This document shows positions 59,594 through 64,000 of a stretch of 64,000 nucleotides of DNA, piece after piece (the stretch's first letter is position 1; each line of letters begins with the position of its first letter). This DNA is from CAYRXM01 sp964449465. Its GTDB lineage: Bacteria; Chloroflexota; Anaerolineae; JAFGEY01. The stretch lies in the NCBI GenBank assembly GCA_964449465.1, contig CAYVBK010000024.1, forward strand, positions 1 through 64,000, written 5' to 3'. The position numbers and the translations under genes were made by a program. The notes beneath the pieces were generated by a model that was not told where the DNA came from, did no database searches, and saw nothing but the letters and a program-made list of their open reading frames with translations.

Positions 59594-60847
59594 ATGCACA
59601 CAAAACTGGACATCTGGGGCGACACCGATCAGGGGCGGCAGCGCGAATACAACGAGGATGCGGTTTTTCCTCGCTCTGGCCGCGACATCACTGAGCAAAA
59701 CATGTACAAGAAAAAGTCAGTTGAACGCGGCACACTCTGCCTGGTGGCCGATGGCATGGGCGGCGGTAGTTCTGGTCGCGCATGCAGCCGCCTGGCTGCC
59801 GAGACGGTGTTGGAGCGTTATTACGACATAGTCGGCGGCGACCCGCCCGCCAGTCTGGAGATGGCGATCAAGGCCGCCAACACGGCCGTCCACAGCTATG
59901 CCCGTCAATCGAGTGCGGCCAACGCCGGCTCGACGGTGGCTGTGGGCCTGTTTATCGGCTCAACCCTGCTGACCGCCCATGTCGGTGACAGCCGCGTCTA
60001 TGTGTTTCGCCAGGGCCAGGTGGCTTTTCGCACCAAAGATCACTCGCTGGTGCAGATGCAAATTGACAGCGGCTTTATCAGCGAACAAGATGCCCAACAT
60101 CATCCGCAGCGCAACCTGATCACCCGCTCGTTGGGTGAAAAGCCCGATGTGCAGGTCGAAATGAATACCCTGACCATGCAGCCCGGTGATGTGGTAGTGA
60201 TCTGCTCGGATGGCCTGAGCGGGGTGGTGAACGACGCCGAGATCGGACGCATCGCCGCGGCCAACCGCCCGCAGCAGGCCGTCAAAAAGCTGATCGCCCT
60301 GGCCAATCAACGCGGTGGGCCAGACAACATCTCGGTGGTGGTGGTGCATGTGCCGGGTGGAGGGCGACGCGGCGGCGGATTGGGCCGCTATGGTCAGGCG
60401 ATCATTTTGGGCGGGCTGGGATTGATTCTGTTGGGTATCCTCATTGCTCTGCTGTTGATCTTTGTCCGATTCAACGGCAGTGACTCGACCCCGACGCCGA
60501 ACGTCACCCCGGTGCCGTCGTCTACGATGACGCCGCTTGCTACAGAGCCGCCGACGCCCACTGTTACACCGACCTTTACGCCGACGCCCACGCCGACACC
60601 CACGCCAACGCTCATACCCACGGCAACCGGCACGGCGATGGTGTCGCCCACGTCCACCTATATACCACCGACCAATACACCCACGCCCACCCATACACCG
60701 ACGCCGACCCATACGCCGACCCATACGCCGACGGTGGAAACGACGGTGACAACGACGCCGACGGTGGAAACGACGGTGACAGTGACGACCGCCCCGGTGC
60801 CGACGCCGGAGGAAACCAAATCGCCCGAACCAACCCAAGATAGGTAG
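59594..60847 (+). CDS. Membrane-anchored PP2C Ser/Thr phosphatase
   Basis: This 417-residue protein has an N-terminal PP2C domain (about 1-250) with complete metal motifs (DTDQGRQREYNEDAV, VADGMGGGSSG, VGDSRVYVF, CSDGLSGVV, GGPDNISVVVV). One transmembrane helix (about 270-295) is followed by an extracellular Thr/Pro tail (about 305-417) full of TPTPT-like units. It resembles PstP of actinobacteria in layout and is the expected counterpart of the kinase encoded next. The start ATG 59594 follows AAGAGG. An in-frame start at 59564 would add ten residues without a ribosome site. Confidence 0.9.
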   Translation: MHTKLDIWGDTDQGRQREYNEDAVFPRSGRDITEQNMYKKKSVERGTLCLVADGMGGGSSGRACSRLAAETVLERYYDIVGGDPPASLEMAIKAANTAVHSYARQSSAANAGSTVAVGLFIGSTLLTAHVGDSRVYVFRQGQVAFRTKDHSLVQMQIDSGFISEQDAQHHPQRNLITRSLGEKPDVQVEMNTLTMQPGDVVVICSDGLSGVVNDAEIGRIAAANRPQQAVKKLIALANQRGGPDNISVVVVHVPGGGRRGGGLGRYGQAIILGGLGLILLGILIALLLIFVRFNGSDSTPTPNVTPVPSSTMTPLATEPPTPTVTPTFTPTPTPTPTPTLIPTATGTAMVSPTSTYIPPTNTPTPTHTPTPTHTPTHTPTVETTVTTTPTVETTVTVTTAPVPTPEETKSPEPTQDR

Positions 60848-60903
60848 CGCGGGCCGGGTTTGGCTCTGCGGGAGGACGTTTCCTGTCTCAAATCGGAGGA
60901 CAC

Positions 60904-62067
60904 TTGACTCTTTTTCCAGGACAGGTTTTGCAAAATCGCTATCATATCATTGCTCAGCTCGGGCAGGGCGGCATGGCCACTGTCTACCTGGCCCAGGATG
61001 ATCACCTGGGTGGTCTGCGGGTGGCGATCAAGGAAAACCGCGACATGTCGCCCGAAGCGCAGCAGCAGTTTTTGCTCGAATGTAACCTGCTGCGCGGACT
61101 GTCTCACCCCGGCCTGCCGCAAATTGCCGAATATTTTGCTGTCAACGGGCGGCAATACCTGGTGATGGAGTACATCGAGGGCGATGATCTCAAGCAGCGG
61201 TTAGAGCGGCAGGGACAAAAAGGGTTTGCCGAGCGCGACGTGCGCGCCTGGGCCGATGCGCTGCTGGATATTTTGAGCTATTTGCACGGTCAGCCTCAGC
61301 CGGTCATTCACCGTGACATCAAGCCCGACAATATCAAGCTAGATGTCGGCGGGCGGGTGCGGCTGGTGGATTTTGGCATCGCCAAGGCGCAGCAAGACGG
61401 AGGGCGCACCCTGCCCGGCGCACAGGGACGCGGCACGCCGATTTATGCCTCGCCGGAGCAATTCAACACCAGCAGCACCGATGCCCGTTCGGATATTTAT
61501 TCGCTGGGCGCCACCCTCTATCACCTGCTCACCGGTGAGCGGCCGCTTCCGGCCTGGGAGCGGCAGGCGGGTCAAAAATTGCCCCGTCCGCGCACCCTGA
61601 CGCCCAACCTGTCCGCACAGGTGGAAAAGGTCGTGCTCAAGGCGATGGAACTGCAGCCCGAAAAACGCTTTCAGACCGCCGTCGAGATGCGTCGGGCTTG
61701 GGCGGCGCGCCCCCGGTCCTTGCCCTGGCCAGCCATCGCCGTGGCGGCGACGGTGCTGCTGTTGGTGGCTATGCTGATCTGGGGCATCGCTTTTGGGCCA
61801 GACAGCGCCACACCCACGCCCGCATTGACCTCGACGCCGACCCCTACGCTGACCTGGACGCCCACACCGACCCGCACCCCAACGTCCACACCCACGCCGA
61901 CGTCCACGCCGACGCCGACACGCACCCCAACATCCACGCCGACGCCCGAAACGCCAACGTCCACCTATGCGCCAACGTTCACGCCGACGTTTACGCCGCG
62001 CCCGACATCGACGCCGACGCCGCGTTCTACGCCGATCCTTCTGCCCACCATGACGCCGGCGCGTTAG
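60904..62067 (+). CDS. Membrane Ser/Thr protein kinase (PknB-like)
   Basis: This 387-residue protein begins at TTG 60904, with GGAGG 5 nt upstream. Its kinase domain (about 10-265) is complete: glycine loop LGQGGMATVYL, Lys in VAIKENR, the HRDIKPDN catalytic loop, DFG in VDFGIAK and the GTPIYASPEQF activation end. One TM helix (about 280-300) leads to an external Thr/Pro-rich tail (TPTPTSTPTP-type repeats) without PASTA domains. It should phosphorylate threonines recognised by the FHA proteins of this operon, with the two PP2C enzymes reversing it. It is the last gene of the run. Confidence 0.92.
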   Translation: MTLFPGQVLQNRYHIIAQLGQGGMATVYLAQDDHLGGLRVAIKENRDMSPEAQQQFLLECNLLRGLSHPGLPQIAEYFAVNGRQYLVMEYIEGDDLKQRLERQGQKGFAERDVRAWADALLDILSYLHGQPQPVIHRDIKPDNIKLDVGGRVRLVDFGIAKAQQDGGRTLPGAQGRGTPIYASPEQFNTSSTDARSDIYSLGATLYHLLTGERPLPAWERQAGQKLPRPRTLTPNLSAQVEKVVLKAMELQPEKRFQTAVEMRRAWAARPRSLPWPAIAVAATVLLLVAMLIWGIAFGPDSATPTPALTSTPTPTLTWTPTPTRTPTSTPTPTSTPTPTRTPTSTPTPETPTSTYAPTFTPTFTPRPTSTPTPRSTPILLPTMTPAR

Positions 62068-62102
62068 ATCGCCAAGATCCAGGGTATTGGGATTGGGATA
62101 CC

Positions 62103-62127
62103 GTTGATTGAGCCTGTCGGAACCAAC
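62103..62127. repeat. Palindromic interspersed repeat, second copy
   Basis: Same 25-bp element as at 14362-14386, with two mismatches (23 of 25). It lies between the kinase gene and the surface protein gene. Confidence 0.65.
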
Positions 62128-62168
62128 GTTTGCGGGTTCTGCAAGATTTTGATCTGGAGGAGCGAAAA

Positions 62169-64000
62169 ATGAGAGTATATCGTTTGTGGGTACCGGGCCT
62201 GCTGGCGGTGGCACTGGTGAGTCTATCCATTCTGTGGATTGTCGGTACGCCGATTTGGGCAAATGGCGACCCGGTCGTTCGGTCTGCGATCATTTCGGCC
62301 AGCCTGCCTGTTTCCGACACGCTGCCGGGAGCGGCGCTGAGCCGCACGGTGTATTTTGACCCCGACCACTCTGGCCTGATCACGGTAACGCTAGAGATCA
62401 GCGGCACGCCGACGCTAACCTTGACCGCCGCGGCCGCTTTTGCTCAGCCGCAGCGGGTTTATACCTCAACCATTTCACCCTGGACGGCAACTATCACCTA
62501 CAGCGTGGCCGCCGGCGCAAGCGGCCAGGCGGTGGGCTATACGCTGGTCAACACCCACGCGCACACCACCACATTGACCCTGTCATTTGTTGCCGACGCC
62601 GCTTTGCCGCAGGTGACTATGAGCGCGCCGGTCAGCGGCACGGTGTTCAATGCGGTGTCGCCAACCCTTGTTTCGGTGTCGGGCGCGGCCTCTGACCTGG
62701 GCGCCGGGCTGCAGGGCGTGTCGCTGACGGCAGACGGCGGTCTCACCTGGGCGCAGGCTGTGGGGCTGAAAGATTGGTCGTGGGACTGGGCTGTGCCGGC
62801 CGGCCAGGATTACAAAGCGTTCACCCTCACGGCGCGGGGGGCCGATTGGCTCGGTCACGAAGGACGGGATTGGGCGCGGGTGTGGGTGGACAATGTGCTG
62901 CCGTCCAATCCGGCTCTGGTGACGACGACCAACGGCATCCGCGCGGGCGCGTGGATTTCGGCCTCGACCATTCCGGTGGGCTGGTCGGCCGTATCCGATG
63001 GCAGCGGGGTGCGTTACGAGTACATCTGGTCGCAAAACAGCACATGGAACGGCAGCGGCGGGCAGTCTACCACCGGCACATCGGCTGTTGGCGCGAGCCT
63101 GCCGCAGGGCGACAACTGGTTTCACCTGCGCACGCGCGACGGCGCGGGCAACCCGGCCGCCGCAATCGTCCATCTGGGGCTGTTCAAGGTGGATACGGTT
63201 GCGCCGACGGCGATGATCACCGCCCCGGCCGTCGTCCAACCCGGCCAGGGCATCCCGGTGGCATGGTCGGCCCAGGATGAGCGGTCGGGCCTGGCGGTGC
63301 GCCGAATCGAGTACAAAAAAGGCGATGGGGCGTGGCAGACCTGGCTGTCAAATGTGCCGGCGGTGGGGCAGGGGACGTTTGTCACCGTGACGGCCAACTC
63401 GACCTATACCTTTCGCCTGGTGGTTCAGGACAATGCCGGCAACCCGGCCCAAGACCAGGCCGTCACGCGAGTGACCTGGTTCGATGTTTATTTACCCATT
63501 ACGCTGCGCAATTATGCACCGTTTTGCAACGGCAATTTTGATCAAGGCTGGACATGCTGGCAGCATGATGGTTTGTTCAAGCAGGCCATCACCTCGGCCC
63601 AGGCGTGGAGTGGCGGTGATAGCCAGATGGTGCTGCTGGGCGATTCATCGTATAACAATACCGGCGGCGTGCCGGTAGGCCATGGCCGCGTGTGGCAGAC
63701 TTTTAATGTGCCAGACATGGATGATGCGCATTTGACCTTGCGGTACCGCATCTATACCCATGATCTGGTCTGGTCAGACAAGTACCAAAGGTTTTACGAT
63801 TCGTTTGAAATTCATATCAACACGATGGGAAGTGATGCTCAACGAAACACGCTGTGCCGTGCTGGACTGGGCAATCCGTCGGTTACCGCCGCCGGCGGTC
63901 TGGTTTTTTGTAATGGCAACCCGGCCAATCCCAGCCAGACCGGGCCAGCCAAAGACCTGGGTTGGCGGCAGGTGACGTTGGATTTGAGCGCGTTCAAGGG
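62169..64000 (+). CDS. Large exported surface protein, 3' end beyond the window
   Basis: The frame starts at ATG 62169 (MRVYRLWVPGLL), with GGAGGAG about 8 nt upstream, and stays open to the last base, so at least 610 residues are encoded. A signal peptide is visible (about residues 1-34). Then come a Thr/Ala-rich beta region and Ig-like repeats around residues 140-330 (VDNVLPSNPALV; VDTVAPTAMIT), typical of bacterial surface sandwich domains. From about 440 (NYAPFCNGNFDQGWTCW) a jelly-roll module resembles the NGGFE-type modules of the 38165 protein. Function is unknown; the Ig-like and jelly-roll layout suggests adhesion or glycan binding. Confidence 0.78.
   Translation, partial: MRVYRLWVPGLLAVALVSLSILWIVGTPIWANGDPVVRSAIISASLPVSDTLPGAALSRTVYFDPDHSGLITVTLEISGTPTLTLTAAAAFAQPQRVYTSTISPWTATITYSVAAGASGQAVGYTLVNTHAHTTTLTLSFVADAALPQVTMSAPVSGTVFNAVSPTLVSVSGAASDLGAGLQGVSLTADGGLTWAQAVGLKDWSWDWAVPAGQDYKAFTLTARGADWLGHEGRDWARVWVDNVLPSNPALVTTTNGIRAGAWISASTIPVGWSAVSDGSGVRYEYIWSQNSTWNGSGGQSTTGTSAVGASLPQGDNWFHLRTRDGAGNPAAAIVHLGLFKVDTVAPTAMITAPAVVQPGQGIPVAWSAQDERSGLAVRRIEYKKGDGAWQTWLSNVPAVGQGTFVTVTANSTYTFRLVVQDNAGNPAQDQAVTRVTWFDVYLPITLRNYAPFCNGNFDQGWTCWQHDGLFKQAITSAQAWSGGDSQMVLLGDSSYNNTGGVPVGHGRVWQTFNVPDMDDAHLTLRYRIYTHDLVWSDKYQRFYDSFEIHINTMGSDAQRNTLCRAGLGNPSVTAAGGLVFCNGNPANPSQTGPAKDLGWRQVTLDLSAFK

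Overview
The window is 64 kb of GC-rich bacterial DNA, densely coded on both strands. It probably comes from a member of the Chloroflexota (Anaerolineae/Caldilineae type). The clues are Thr/Pro linkers in many exported proteins, cohesin and dockerin modules on ordinary surface proteins, a split archaeal-type glutamate synthase, lipoprotein-type solute-binding proteins and consensus sigma-70 promoters. This assignment is inference, because the only stable RNA gene seen is one tRNA-Val.

Layout. (1) 0.2-2.6 kb: a lipoprotein, a PfkB sugar kinase and a FadR-type regulator with its own promoter. (2) 2.6-8.1 kb: a five-gene operon for a split glutamate synthase (Fe-S/FMN subunit, polyferredoxin, FAD/NAD(P) oxidoreductase, class II amidotransferase, GXGXG subunit). 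(3) 8.1-17.3 kb, minus strand: carbohydrate catabolism. It holds a GH65 phosphorylase, beta-phosphoglucomutase, a GIY-YIG/DUF123 domain fused in frame to phosphoglucose isomerase, glutaminyl cyclase, a sugar isomerase-like protein and a GH38 mannosidase. Phosphorylase, mutase and isomerase form a disaccharide to beta-G1P to G6P to F6P route. (4) 17.4-29.9 kb, plus strand: DJ-1/PfpI, PIG-L deacetylase, a GH2-GNAT fusion, a two-component system, a peptide/oligosaccharide-type ABC importer without ATPases, and argS. (5) 29.9-41.8 kb: tRNA-Val, then a minus-strand locus of cohesin, dockerin, LysM, beta-propeller and clostripain surface proteins in three transcription units. All three units carry the same triple 11-bp direct-repeat operator at the same distance from the -10. 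(6) 41.9-48.1 kb: heparinase-like protein, small zinc protein, MazG, AIR-synthase-like, YggT, PgeF and a TYW1-like radical SAM protein.

(7) 48.2-62.1 kb is the most interesting part. It is a type VII secretion-like (WXG100) effector locus joined to a Ser/Thr phospho-signalling set. Two WXG100 proteins are transcribed away from two polymorphic effectors that share an N-terminal WXG-like domain but have different C-terminal domains (a GxSxG hydrolase and a glycine-zipper putative pore former). Each effector is followed by a paralogous 260-270-residue protein, a candidate chaperone. Next come a YukD-like/FHA protein, a membrane FHA protein, a pseudokinase-PP2C fusion, a VWA-TM-FHA protein, a membrane PP2C phosphatase and a membrane Ser/Thr kinase. 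The second effector's C-terminal part and its partner are visibly AT-rich, which suggests recent acquisition of a toxin cassette. No EccC/EssC-type motor ATPase is present in the window.

(8) The right edge holds the 5' part of a large exported surface protein, cut off by the window end. No insertion sequences, rRNA genes or CRISPR arrays were found. Short palindromic interspersed repeats and one triple MITE-like array are present.
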